A DNA stretch of 64,000 nucleotides from Nocardioides sp. WS12 (GTDB lineage: Bacteria; Actinomycetota; Actinomycetes; Propionibacteriales; Nocardioidaceae): positions 1,302,001 to 1,366,000 of the forward strand of contig NZ_CP053928.1 in assembly GCF_014108865.1 (NCBI RefSeq), in the 5' to 3' direction. Positions 8,580-17,624 of the stretch are shown in pieces. A program made the position numbers and the translations under genes. How positions within the stretch are numbered: position 1 is the stretch's first letter; each line of letters opens with the position of its first letter. The notes beneath the pieces are model-generated. The model was not told the DNA's origin. It did no database searches and saw only the letters and a list, made by a program, of their open reading frames with translations.

Positions 8580-9734
8580 TCAAGCGCCCTTGCTCTGGGC
8601 ATTCCGGATCAACTGGCGCGCGATGACGAGCTGCTGGATCTGGCTCGTGCCTTCGTAGATCCGGAACAGGCGCACGTCTCGGTAGAACCGCTCGACGGCG
8701 ACGCCGCGCATGTAGCCCGAACCTCCATGGATCTGGACGGCACGGTCAGCGATCCGCCCGACCGCCTCTGACGCGAAGTACTTCGCGCACGCAGGACCCA
8801 TCTTCTTGTCGGTTCCATCGTCATAGGCAGCGGCCGCCTGGAGTACGAGAGCGCGTGCCGCCATGAGCTCCGTCTGCGAGTCCGCGATGAGTGCCTGGAT
8901 CAGTTGGTGCTCCGCGATAACCGACCCGCCCTGGTGCCGGGTCGTCGCCCACTCGACCGATTCGTCGACCAAGCGCTGCGACAGGCCGACGCAAAGCGCC
9001 GCGATGTGAAGGCGGCCGTGAGCGAGGCACCGCATGGCCGTTGTGTATCCACGACCTTCCTCGCCGATCAGGTCGCTCGCCGGTACGCGGACGTTGTCCA
9101 GCATGACGTCCGCCGTCAATGCGCCCGACTGGCCCATCTTGCTGTCAGGGGGGCCGACAGTGAGACCGGGGGTGTCGACAGGAACGTAGAATACGGAGAT
9201 GCCCTTGCTGGCGGGCACGTCTGGCGTGGTCCGGGCAAACACCATGATCACCTCCGCCACCGGGGCATTCGTGATGAACCGCTTCGTGCCATTGATGATC
9301 CAGTGGTCGCCGTCCCGGACCGCCGTGGTCTTGAGAACACTCGGGTCAGAACCCGCGTCCTCCTCGGTGAGGCCGAACGCCGCGATCCACTCTCCGCTGG
9401 CGAGCCGCGGGAGGTAGCGCTGCTTCTGCTCCTCCGTTCCGCCCTCGAGCAGCACATGCCCCGCAATGCCGTTGTTGGTTCCGAACATCGAGCGGAACGC
9501 CGGACTGGTGTAGCCCAGCTCGAAGACGAGCTGCGCCTCGCCGTGCATCGTGAGTCCGAGGCCGCCGTACTCCTCCGGAATGGCGAACCCGAAGAAGCCC
9601 ATGTCGGCAGCCTGAGCGCGGAGCGTTTCCGGGATTGCGTTCTTCTCGTCGATCTCTGGCTCGGCGGGCACTGCCACCTCTCGAATGAAGCGGCGCGCTT
9701 CGCTCAGGATTGCATTCAGATCTGCCTGGTCCAT
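8580..9734 (-). CDS. Acyl-CoA dehydrogenase (catalytic Glu at the C-terminal position)
   Basis: 384 residues, standard length. It should introduce the alpha-beta double bond into an acyl-CoA using FAD and pass electrons to electron-transfer flavoprotein. The active-site base is Glu361 in IYEGTSQIQ; the alternative position used by isovaleryl-CoA dehydrogenase is Gly here (LAHGRL). FAD-contact sequences (LTEEDAGSD, WIINGTKRFITN) are normal. It is the third gene of a leftward operon with another dehydrogenase, an SDR and the VOC protein. Confidence 0.92.
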   Translation of the reverse strand: MDQADLNAILSEARRFIREVAVPAEPEIDEKNAIPETLRAQAADMGFFGFAIPEEYGGLGLTMHGEAQLVFELGYTSPAFRSMFGTNNGIAGHVLLEGGTEEQKQRYLPRLASGEWIAAFGLTEEDAGSDPSVLKTTAVRDGDHWIINGTKRFITNAPVAEVIMVFARTTPDVPASKGISVFYVPVDTPGLTVGPPDSKMGQSGALTADVMLDNVRVPASDLIGEEGRGYTTAMRCLAHGRLHIAALCVGLSQRLVDESVEWATTRHQGGSVIAEHQLIQALIADSQTELMAARALVLQAAAAYDDGTDKKMGPACAKYFASEAVGRIADRAVQIHGGSGYMRGVAVERFYRDVRLFRIYEGTSQIQQLVIARQLIRNAQSKGA

Positions 9735-9776
9735 GTGTTGCTCCTGGGTTGGGCCTTGTCTTCGGGGAAGGTGAAA

Positions 9777-10523
9777 TCACATGCTGCGGCCGCCGTGGAC
9801 CTCGAGCGTGCAACCGGTCATATAGGCCGAAAGGTCACTCGCGAGAAAGAGGACGGCGTTGGCGATGTCGACTGGCTCGCCGATCCGGCCGAGCGGGATC
9901 TGTGACACGCCGGCCGCGAGAACGTCCGGAGGCATCGCGTCGGTCATCGCAGTCCGGATCAGGCCGGGTTGCACGGCGTTGACGCGCACTCCATAGCGGG
10001 CGGCCTCCTTCGCGGAAGCCTTCGTGAGACCAATGAGCCCGGCCTTGGCCGCGCTGTAATTGGTCTGGCCGACGTTGCCGACCTTGCCTGACATCGACGA
10101 GATGTTGACAATCGATCCACCATGACCCTGGTCGCGCATCTGTTGCGCTGCGAACTTGGTGCCGAGCCAGGCCCCTGTCATGTGCACGTCTACCACGGTT
10201 CGGAAGTCCGCCAGCGACATCTTGCGCATCACGCTGTCCCGCGTGATACCTGCGTTGTTGACGATGACATCGATCTTTCCGAACGTGGATACGCAATGCT
10301 GGATGAGCGCCTCGACAGCATCCTCATCGGTGACGTTGGCTGCCTTGGCGCACACAGAGAGGCCGCTATCGCGCAGCCGAGTTTCCGCGTCCTTGAGCGC
10401 GGCCTCGTCAATGTCGCTGATGACGACACTCGCGCCTTCGGCGGCGAGGCGTTCAGCCATTGCTAAGCCCAGGCCGCGGGCAGATCCGGTGACAACCACA
10501 GAGCGTTCTTCCAGAAGTCCCAT
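9777..10523 (-). CDS. Short-chain dehydrogenase/reductase (FabG-like)
   Basis: 248 residues, classical SDR. Cofactor motif TGSARGLG at 12-19, NNAG at 89-92, catalytic Ser142/143, Tyr156 and Lys160 in YSAAK. Close to FabG and 3-hydroxyacyl-CoA dehydrogenases of beta-oxidation. Between two acyl-CoA dehydrogenases in one operon, it most likely oxidises a 3-hydroxyacyl-CoA or a ring alcohol. Substrate unknown. Confidence 0.9.
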   Translation of the reverse strand: MGLLEERSVVVTGSARGLGLAMAERLAAEGASVVISDIDEAALKDAETRLRDSGLSVCAKAANVTDEDAVEALIQHCVSTFGKIDVIVNNAGITRDSVMRKMSLADFRTVVDVHMTGAWLGTKFAAQQMRDQGHGGSIVNISSMSGKVGNVGQTNYSAAKAGLIGLTKASAKEAARYGVRVNAVQPGLIRTAMTDAMPPDVLAAGVSQIPLGRIGEPVDIANAVLFLASDLSAYMTGCTLEVHGGRSM

Positions 10524-10610
10524 ATGAGTTCAGCTTTCCCTTCGAGTATGAATTGGCGTAGTGCTTGGAGGGGGTCGTGTTGATGCGTCCCGTTGGCGGC
10601 GTGCGGTCGG

Positions 10611-11762
10611 TCAGTAACTGCGCAGGCCCATGGACCGCGCGATCCCGTTGAGCTGGATCTCGCTCGTGCCGCCGGAGATGGTGGCCACGATCGACTCACG
10701 CCAACGGAAGCTCATGACGCTCTCGGTGGAGAACCCGTGGCCAGCGAGCACCTGCATGCCGAGCCGGGCGGCGGCGACATATGTCTCTGATCCCTTGTAC
10801 TTGGCCATCGCTGCCTCCCGCGAGCAGGGGATTCCTGCCGACACCATCCAGGCAGCGCGGCGGGCCAGAAGGCGAGCGGCGTCGATGTCGACCTGCAGTG
10901 CAGCCATCCGGTGGGCCAGTGCCTGAAAATTGCCGATCTGCCTGCCGAACTGGGTGCGCTGCTTCGAGTAGGCGAGCATTTCATCGAGCGTCGCCTGCGC
11001 GACCCCGACGTAGGCACCGCTCATCATCGCCCGCTCGAGTTCGAGGTTCGTCAGCATCACCTTCCAGCCGCCGTCGAGGGGACCGATCAGGTTGTCGACG
11101 GGAACACGCACATCGGAGAGGTAGAGCTCGTAGGTGCCGAGGATGTGGCGCGCCAAGGTCGGCGTCTGGTGCATTTCGACACCCGGCGACGAAGGGTCGA
11201 CAAGGATGGCGCTGATGCCATCGTGCTTCTTGTCGCCCTCGCCGGTTCGTACGTACATGACGATCTGGGTGCCCGGGAGCCCGGCACCCGTGCACCACAT
11301 CTTCTGACCGTTGAGGACGAAGTCGCCACCATCGCGCTCCGCTCGCGTTCGTAGCGCAGCGACGTCCGACCCGCTGTCGGGTTCGCTCATCGACACGGCA
11401 AACCTGATCTTGCCGTCGAAGGCCTCTTGAGCAAGGAGCTCACGGTGCGCATCGGTCCCGTGCTCGAAGACACAAAGGCTGTTGATGATTGTCCCGGTGA
11501 AGCACATCGACACGTCCAGGCTGGCCCGGCCAAGCTCCTCGGCGAGAATCGCAAGTTCGATGGCACCGCCTCCGCCACCGCCTGCTTCAACGGGGAAGGG
11601 GATGCCGAGCCACTCCATGTCGGCGAATCCCTTGAAAAGTTCGGGAGGCAGCGTGCCTTGCTCGTCCCACTCCTTCGCGCGTTCGGGTGGGCAGACGGAA
11701 GAGACGAACTCGCGAGCAACCTGCTCGAGGGCTTTCTGCTCGGGGGTATAGCCGAAGTCCAC
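10611..11762 (-). CDS. Acyl-CoA dehydrogenase (isovaleryl-CoA-dehydrogenase-type catalytic Glu)
   Basis: 383 residues from GTG 11762, which has GAAGGAG eight bases upstream; an extension to 11804 has no such site. The usual C-terminal glutamate is replaced by Gly364 (ISGGTSEIQ), but LELER at 240-244 puts Glu243 where isovaleryl-CoA dehydrogenase has its catalytic glutamate, so the enzyme is probably active, perhaps on branched substrates. First gene of the leftward operon 11762-8129, opposite the crotonase operon starting at 11917. Confidence 0.9.
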   Translation of the reverse strand: MDFGYTPEQKALEQVAREFVSSVCPPERAKEWDEQGTLPPELFKGFADMEWLGIPFPVEAGGGGGGAIELAILAEELGRASLDVSMCFTGTIINSLCVFEHGTDAHRELLAQEAFDGKIRFAVSMSEPDSGSDVAALRTRAERDGGDFVLNGQKMWCTGAGLPGTQIVMYVRTGEGDKKHDGISAILVDPSSPGVEMHQTPTLARHILGTYELYLSDVRVPVDNLIGPLDGGWKVMLTNLELERAMMSGAYVGVAQATLDEMLAYSKQRTQFGRQIGNFQALAHRMAALQVDIDAARLLARRAAWMVSAGIPCSREAAMAKYKGSETYVAAARLGMQVLAGHGFSTESVMSFRWRESIVATISGGTSEIQLNGIARSMGLRSY

Positions 11763-11827
11763 GGCATTTGCTCCTTCGGGAGATCGCACGCGGTCCAGGT
11801 CCAACTGACCCGGAACTTCGCGGCACT

Positions 11828-11859
11828 AGTAGTTACAACTACAGAATGATATAACTACT
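11828..11859. promoter_or_regulatory. Divergent operator with GTAGTT half-sites
   Basis: GTAGTT (11829-11834), two bases, then AACTAC (11837-11842) form one dyad. A third half-site AACTAC lies at 11853-11858, so AGTAGTT and AACTACT also form a wider dyad. The site sits between the divergent operons led by the acyl-CoA dehydrogenase and the crotonase. Binding by a TetR- or GntR-type repressor is inferred. Confidence 0.5.
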
Positions 11860-11916
11860 TCGCAGAGAAGTTCTAGAGCCAGTGACAGTCGGTCCAGAAG
11901 GAAGTCCCTCCCCAAC

Positions 11917-12702
11917 ATGAACGCATACAGCCAGTTCGACGGCCTCGGTACCGAGCTCGACGAGAGCGGTGTCCTCACCATTACCTTCGACGCACCGGGG
12001 CTCAATGCAGTGACGCCCGAAGTGCATGGCCAGATAGCGGACATCTGGCCCGTCATCGATCGGGATCCGGATGTTCGGGTCGTCGTGGTTCAGGGCGCGG
12101 GCAAGGGATTCTCCTCCGGCGGCAGTTTTGAACTGCTCAAGGGGATGATCGATGACTACGACATGCGCGCGCGGACCATGCGCGAAGCACGCGACCTGGT
12201 CTACAACGTGATCAACTGCAGCAAGCCGATCATCTCGGCGATCCACGGCCCCGCGGTAGGTGCAGGACTCGTGGTAGCGATGCTGGCGGACATCTCGATT
12301 GCTGGCCGCAAGGCCAAGATCATCGACGGCCACACCCGCCTCGGAGTGGCGGCTGGTGACCATGCAGCCATCTGCTGGCCCCTTTTCGCGGGAATGGCCA
12401 AGGCCAAGTACTACCTGCTGACCTGCGAGCCGTTGAGTGGGGAGGAAGCTGAGCGGATCGGCATGGTGTCGCTGTGTGTCGAAGATGACCAGGTGCACCA
12501 GCGCGCTCGCGAGGTTGCCGCCACTCTGGCGGCTGGAGCGCCGACCGCGATCCAGTGGACCAAGTACAGCCTCAACAACTGGTACCGCCATGCGGGCCCG
12601 ATCTTCGACGCGTCCCTCGGCATGGAGTTCTTCGGCTTTGGCGGACCGGAAGTCCGCGAAGGCCTCGCCGCCCACCTTGAGAAGCGTCAGCCGAAGTTCT
12701 AG
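11917..12702 (+). CDS. Crotonase-family enzyme with His-x8-Asp active-site pattern
   Basis: 261 residues with the crotonase fold: oxyanion glycines in FSSGG and AVGAGL. The two glutamates typical of enoyl-CoA hydratase are absent; instead His139 and Asp148 ([11 protein letters not shown]) stand where 6-oxocamphor hydrolase has its His-Asp dyad, and the following WPL block is also shared. It could hydrate, isomerise or hydrolyse a C-C bond in a cyclic or branched acyl-CoA. First gene of the long rightward operon to 20416. AGAAGGA is 14 bases before the ATG, a rather long spacing. Confidence 0.85.
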   Translation: MNAYSQFDGLGTELDESGVLTITFDAPGLNAVTPEVHGQIADIWPVIDRDPDVRVVVVQGAGKGFSSGGSFELLKGMIDDYDMRARTMREARDLVYNVINCSKPIISAIHGPAVGAGLVVAMLADISIAGRKAKIIDGHTRLGVAAGDHAAICWPLFAGMAKAKYYLLTCEPLSGEEAERIGMVSLCVEDDQVHQRAREVAATLAAGAPTAIQWTKYSLNNWYRHAGPIFDASLGMEFFGFGGPEVREGLAAHLEKRQPKF

Positions 12703-12753
12703 GCGCGCTCCTGCGCGACATCCCAATCAGAGAGCATGAAGGAGACGAACGAC

Positions 12754-13515
12754 ATGGCGAACACTGGACTGGCGGGACGCGTGGTCATGGTGACCGGCGC
12801 GGCGGGTGGGATCGGGCGTGCGTTGTGCTCGGCTTTCGCCGAGGAAAACGCACTGGTCGCTGCCTGTGATCTGAATGCCGAAGGCGCCGAGGCGGTAGCC
12901 AAGGAGCTTCGTGAACTGGGTGTCCAGGCAATTGGTCAGCAGATCGACGTTGCCAACGGCGACAGCGTACGCGCGGGCGTGGCTGCGATCACGGCAGAGC
13001 TCGGCCCGATCGACGTACTCGTCAACAATGCCGGAATCGACAAGATCGAACCGTTCGTCGAGAGCACGGAAGAGACGTGGCGTCGCATCATCGATGTCAA
13101 CCTCATCGGATCGATCACCTGTGCACGCGAGGTCCTGGATTCCATGATCGACCTCGGTCGAGGGCGGATCATCACCATCTCGTCTGACGCAGGACGCGTC
13201 GGATCATCGGGCGAGGTCGTCTATTCCGGCACCAAGGGTGGCGTCATCGCCTTCAGCAAGGCGCTTGCCAGGGAGACGGCGCGCAAGGGGATCACGGTCA
13301 ACTGTGTATGTCCTGGCCCGACCGACACGTCCCTGCTCAACCAGATCGCCGAACGAAGTCAGAAAATGTACGACGGCCTGGCTCGCGCGGTGCCGATCGG
13401 ACGGATTGGTCAGCCGGAGGACATCGCCCCTGCCGTTGTGTTCCTGGCCGGCGACGGGGCGAGCTACATCACCGGCCAGACGCTGTCGGTCAGCGGCGGC
13501 CTCACGATGAGCTGA
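12754..13515 (+). CDS. Short-chain dehydrogenase/reductase
   Basis: 253 residues. Cofactor motif TGAAGGIG at 14-21, NNAG at 91-94, Ser143/144, Tyr157 and Lys161 (YSGTK). The overall pattern resembles 2-hydroxycyclohexanecarboxyl-CoA dehydrogenase (BadH) and FabG-like enzymes. ATG 12754 is chosen because AAGGAG lies nine bases upstream; an in-frame ATG at 12736 overlaps that ribosome site. It lies between a crotonase and an acyl-CoA dehydrogenase, so a 3-hydroxyacyl-CoA or ring-hydroxyl oxidation is likely. Confidence 0.9.
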   Translation: MANTGLAGRVVMVTGAAGGIGRALCSAFAEENALVAACDLNAEGAEAVAKELRELGVQAIGQQIDVANGDSVRAGVAAITAELGPIDVLVNNAGIDKIEPFVESTEETWRRIIDVNLIGSITCAREVLDSMIDLGRGRIITISSDAGRVGSSGEVVYSGTKGGVIAFSKALARETARKGITVNCVCPGPTDTSLLNQIAERSQKMYDGLARAVPIGRIGQPEDIAPAVVFLAGDGASYITGQTLSVSGGLTMS

Positions 13516-13612
13516 TTGCCCGGATCTGTTCGCCAAGACCCCCAAGAAGCACGTGTCATGACGCTGGGAATGGATGACGCCATCTCTCAGGATCGTTCAC
13601 AGAGGAGACCCA

Positions 13613-14728
13613 ATGGAGCTGGTGCTCACCGATGACCAAGAGGAGCTGCGCAGCATCACGCGCAGCTTCCTGGAGAAGGCACTGCCAGAGGAGCGGGTCC
13701 GCGAGCTCGCCGACACCGTCGAAGGTTATGACCCTGCAATCTGGACACGGATGGCCCAAGAGCTTGGGCTTCATGGGCTCGCCATCCCGGAGGAGTTCGG
13801 CGGGGCGGGCTTCGGACTCGCCGAGCTCGGAGTGGTGCTTGAGGAGCTCGGAGGGAGCCTCTATGGCGGCCCGTTCCTGTCGACGGTGGTGCTGGCGGCT
13901 CGCGCGCTCGTTCACAGCGGCGACGTCGGGGCCCAGACCGAGTACCTTCCCCGGATTGCGGCTGGCGAGCTGATCGCCACTCTGGCCGTCACAGAGAAGA
14001 CCGGGCAGTGGGCCGAAGACGCGGTCGACGCGACGGCCCGCCACGAAAGCGACGGGTTCCGGATCGACGGCACCAAGCAGTTCGTACTGGATGGCGCCTC
14101 GGCGGAAGTGCTCCTCGTGGCAGCTCGCACGGATGCGGGACTCTCGCTGTTCCTCGTTGATGCGAAGGCACCGGGGCTGACCGTGGTCTCCGTGCCGACC
14201 CTCGACCAGACCCGTAAGCAAGCGCAGGTCGTTCTCTCTGACGTGCCTGCGGTGCTGCTGGGCGTCGAAGGGGAGGGCTGGTCTGTGGTGCGACGGACGC
14301 TCGAGGACGCAGGTGCAGCTCTGTCTGCCGAAAGGCTCGGAGCGGCGGAGCGGATCTTCGAGATCACGGTCGCATACGCCAAGGTCCGTGAGCAGTATGG
14401 CCGGCCCATCGGCTCGTTCCAGGCGATCAAGCACATGTGTGCGGAGATGATGCTCGAGATCGAGTCCATGCGGTCGGTCGTGCACTACGCGCTGCGGACG
14501 GCGGACGAGCAGCCCCAGGCCCTCGGCGAGGCAACCAGCGTCGCCGAGGCATTCACAGCGGAGCACCTGTGCCATGTCGCGGGTGAGTGCATCCAGATCC
14601 TCGGCGGGATCGGGGTCACCTGGGAGCATCCGGCCCATCTCTACTTCAAGCGTGCCCAGACCTCGCGTGCGTTCTTCGCCGAGCCGAGTGAGCATCGCGA
14701 AAACCTGCTGAATCAGCGAGCAATCTGA
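13613..14728 (+). CDS. Acyl-CoA dehydrogenase, probable non-catalytic subunit
   Basis: 371 residues with the acyl-CoA dehydrogenase fold, but neither glutamate position is conserved: the C-terminal block reads FKRAQTSRAFF and the alternative block reads AGAALSAERLG. This is typical of the partner subunit in actinobacterial heterotetrameric dehydrogenases such as the steroid FadE pairs. Its likely partner is the dehydrogenase at 16423 in the same operon, which has a glutamate. ATG 13613 follows AGAGGAG; the frame extends to 13574 without a ribosome site. Confidence 0.85.
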   Translation: MELVLTDDQEELRSITRSFLEKALPEERVRELADTVEGYDPAIWTRMAQELGLHGLAIPEEFGGAGFGLAELGVVLEELGGSLYGGPFLSTVVLAARALVHSGDVGAQTEYLPRIAAGELIATLAVTEKTGQWAEDAVDATARHESDGFRIDGTKQFVLDGASAEVLLVAARTDAGLSLFLVDAKAPGLTVVSVPTLDQTRKQAQVVLSDVPAVLLGVEGEGWSVVRRTLEDAGAALSAERLGAAERIFEITVAYAKVREQYGRPIGSFQAIKHMCAEMMLEIESMRSVVHYALRTADEQPQALGEATSVAEAFTAEHLCHVAGECIQILGGIGVTWEHPAHLYFKRAQTSRAFFAEPSEHRENLLNQRAI

Positions 14729-14783
14729 ACCAGTTGCATTTGTCAGGCCGCCGCGATGGCGGCGTCGTGCCCAAGAGATGAGA

Positions 14784-16400
14784 ATGATGTCCGACAGCAA
14801 CATTCCCGAGACCATCCCAGGTGCCCTGCTGAGGGCTGCGGAGCGGTGGCCGGATTCTGAAGCCCTTGTAGACGGCGATGTCAGGCTGACCTTCGCAGAA
14901 TACTGTGACGCCGCTTTCGACACCGCGAGGGCGCTCATCGCGGCTGGTATCAAGCCGGGTGATCGCGTCGGCCTGTGGGCTCCCAACTCGATCGAGTATG
15001 CCGCCACGGCCTTCGGTGTCTACTTCGCGGGTGCGGTGCTCGTCCCACTGAACACGCGGTACAAGGCTGCGGAGGCGGCGGACATTCTGCGTCGTTCACG
15101 CGCTGCAGCGGTCTTCGCGTTCTCCGATCTGCTCGGTACCGATTACCTCGGTTCCTTGCATGAGAACGGCGTCCTCGATGACGTGGACCTGGCCGTCAAC
15201 CTCCGGGGTCCTGAGACGGCGTCTGGACTCACGCGGAGCGCGTTCCTGGCTCTGGGAGAGACCGTTTCCCGGGAGACGGTCCTGGAGAGGATCGCGGCCC
15301 TCGAGTACGACAGCGTGTCCGACATCCAGTTCACTTCGGGAACGACCGGATGGCCTAAGGGCGCCATGCTCATGCATGGCACCAGCGTGCGCGGCTACAC
15401 CGAGTACCTGAACTCGGTTTCGATTCGCAATGGCGACCGGGTGCTTGGCGTACCCCCGTACTTCCACATCTACGGCCTGAAAGCGGGCCTTCTCGCCTGC
15501 GTGCTGGCCGGAGCTTGTATGTACCCGGTCACCGTCTTCGACATCGTTGAGGTGGGCAAACTCATCGGGGACGAACAGATCACCGTCGTCCAGGGTCCCC
15601 CGCCGCTGCACATGGGCCTGCTCGACGACCCGCGGGTCGACCGCAGCCGGCTGAAGTCAATCCGGATCAGCTCGGTCGGGTCTGCAGGATTTGCACCGGA
15701 GAACTTTGCCCGGATCCGCGATGAGCTCGGATCGGAGGAGTTGGGCTCGGCGTATGGATTGACGGAGACGCACGGCATCGTGACCCGGAGTTATCCACAT
15801 GACGACTTCGACACGGTGGCATTCTCGTCCGGCCGTCCGGTTCCAGGTATCGAGGTGAGGATTCTGGACGACAACGGCGCGGAGGCAGCCGCTGGCGAGG
15901 CTGGTGAGATCACGGTCAGGGGCTTCACCGTGATGAAGGGGTACTTCGAAGACCCCGAAGCGACCAGAAAAGCGATCGACGAAGAAGGCTGGCTTCACAC
16001 CGGCGACGTCGGACTCATCGATGACCAAGGGCGCCTCTGCGTTCTGGACCGTCGCACGGACATGTTCCTCGTTGGCGGCTTCAACACCTATCCGGCCGAG
16101 ATCGAGCGGATCTTGATGACCCACGGTGGACTGGCCGAGGTCGCTGTGGTCGGCGTCCCGGACGAACGGCTCGGCAAGGTCGGCATGGTGTACGCGGTGC
16201 GGAAGCCCGACGCCCACCTGGAGGCCGACGAATTGATCGCCTGGGCCCGCGAGAACCTGGCCAACTTCAAGGTCCCGCGCTACGTGGAGTTCCTGGAGCA
16301 GCTTCCTCGCAACGCGTCAGGAAAGGTCCAGAAGTTCAAGTTGGCCAGCGAGGACGAGCAGGGCCCCACGCCCAACCTGCCCACCGCCGCCAGCATCTAG
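14784..16400 (+). CDS. Acyl-CoA synthetase (AMP-forming), FadD3-like
   Basis: 538 residues. It should activate a carboxylic acid with ATP and CoA through an acyl-adenylate. The phosphate loop is FTSGTTGWPKG at 183-193, the A5 region is GSAYGLTETHG, and the C-terminal catalytic lysine lies in NASGKVQKFKL. The N-terminal half (WAPNSIEYAA, VPLNTRYKAAEAADILRR) resembles FadD3, the ligase for the steroid C/D-ring propionate. Three ATGs compete (14778, 14784, 14787); 14784 has the best-spaced AAGAG. It may be the entry point of the 11917-20416 operon. The acid is unknown. Confidence 0.88.
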   Translation: MMSDSNIPETIPGALLRAAERWPDSEALVDGDVRLTFAEYCDAAFDTARALIAAGIKPGDRVGLWAPNSIEYAATAFGVYFAGAVLVPLNTRYKAAEAADILRRSRAAAVFAFSDLLGTDYLGSLHENGVLDDVDLAVNLRGPETASGLTRSAFLALGETVSRETVLERIAALEYDSVSDIQFTSGTTGWPKGAMLMHGTSVRGYTEYLNSVSIRNGDRVLGVPPYFHIYGLKAGLLACVLAGACMYPVTVFDIVEVGKLIGDEQITVVQGPPPLHMGLLDDPRVDRSRLKSIRISSVGSAGFAPENFARIRDELGSEELGSAYGLTETHGIVTRSYPHDDFDTVAFSSGRPVPGIEVRILDDNGAEAAAGEAGEITVRGFTVMKGYFEDPEATRKAIDEEGWLHTGDVGLIDDQGRLCVLDRRTDMFLVGGFNTYPAEIERILMTHGGLAEVAVVGVPDERLGKVGMVYAVRKPDAHLEADELIAWARENLANFKVPRYVEFLEQLPRNASGKVQKFKLASEDEQGPTPNLPTAASI

Positions 16401-16422
16401 ATCATCACGAGAGGACACTTGC

Positions 16423-17622
16423 GTGGAACTCAGTTTGACGGAGGAAGAGGAGCGGTTCGCGGAGCGAGCCCGCACCTGGCTCATGGACAACCTTGCCGGG
16501 CGGTTCGCTCATCTGGCGGGTAAGGGCGGCTCGCAGAACGACGAGTTCCACGACGATCGGCGTGCTTGGGAGAAGGCCCTCTTCGAAGCGGGCTGGCAGG
16601 GGCTGGGCTGGCCCGAGGAGTTCGGCGGCTCACCAGCGACCCTGAACGAGCGGATCGTCTTTGAGTACGAGTACGCAAAGGCCGGGGCTCCGCACCGCGT
16701 CGGCGTCCACGGAATGACCCTGATCGGCCCCACGTTGCTCGCTCACGGGACCGAAAAGCAAAGGGCGCGTTTCCTGCCGCCGATTCTCTCGTGCGAAGAG
16801 GAATGGTGTCAGGGGTTCAGCGAGCCGGGTGCCGGATCCGACCTCGCCAGCCTGCGGACGCGGGCGACCCTGGTTGATGACGAATGGGTCATCAATGGGC
16901 AGAAGATCTGGACCAGTGGGGCTCACCATGCTGACTGGATGTACATTCTCTGCCGGACGGACCCGGACGCTTCCAAGCACAGGGGCATCACGATGCTCCT
17001 CCTTCCGATGGACCAACCCGGCATTGAGATCCGGCCGATCAAGAACATGGCCGGCGGAAGCCACTTCAATGAGGTCTTCTTCACCGACGCTCGGACCAGC
17101 AAAGACATGGTTGTGGGGGCGCTCAACGACGGCTGGAACGTTGCCATGACCACGCTGCAGTCCGAGCGCGGAGTCGCGACGCTGAACTATCAGATGGCAT
17201 TCCAGTCCGAGTTCGACAACATCGTCGAACTGGCCCGCCAGAACGCCAAGGATCGGGATCCACTTCTTCGGCAGAAGCTTGCAGACACCGCCATCGGCCT
17301 TCAGGTGATGCAACTCAACACCTTCCGAATGCTGTCCCAGCTGATGCGCACCGGCACCTTGGGCGCCGAGACCTCGCTTCTCAAGCTCTACTGGCCCGAC
17401 CTGCACAAGTCGATGGGCGAGTTGGCAATGGAGATCGCCGGTCCAGCCGCCCAGTTGGTTGGCGAGGACTACAACCTGAGTCAGTTCCAGCGGTCATGGC
17501 TGCTGAGCCGGGCGGAGTCGATCTACGGCGGCTCGCACCAGATCCACTTGAACATCATCAGCGAGCGGCTTCTCGGCATGCCGCGAGAGCCCAAGGTCGC
17601 CACTACAGCAGGAAGGAGCTGA
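16423..17622 (+). CDS. Acyl-CoA dehydrogenase, probable catalytic subunit
   Basis: 399 residues, slightly long, as in FadE-type enzymes. The C-terminal base position is Gly (IYGGSHQIH), but LQSER places Glu248 at the isovaleryl-CoA-dehydrogenase-type position. FAD-contact sequence FSEPGAGSD is present. The GTG start follows AGAGGAC. With the glutamate-less dehydrogenase at 13613 it probably forms an alpha2-beta2 enzyme for a bulky CoA ester. Confidence 0.9.
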   Translation: MELSLTEEEERFAERARTWLMDNLAGRFAHLAGKGGSQNDEFHDDRRAWEKALFEAGWQGLGWPEEFGGSPATLNERIVFEYEYAKAGAPHRVGVHGMTLIGPTLLAHGTEKQRARFLPPILSCEEEWCQGFSEPGAGSDLASLRTRATLVDDEWVINGQKIWTSGAHHADWMYILCRTDPDASKHRGITMLLLPMDQPGIEIRPIKNMAGGSHFNEVFFTDARTSKDMVVGALNDGWNVAMTTLQSERGVATLNYQMAFQSEFDNIVELARQNAKDRDPLLRQKLADTAIGLQVMQLNTFRMLSQLMRTGTLGAETSLLKLYWPDLHKSMGELAMEIAGPAAQLVGEDYNLSQFQRSWLLSRAESIYGGSHQIHLNIISERLLGMPREPKVATTAGRS

Positions 17623-17624
17623 CG

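Noticed and set aside
13556..15007. 483-residue open frame on the minus strand
   Set aside because: It mirrors the acyl-CoA dehydrogenase and CoA ligase genes and shows no motif or start signal.
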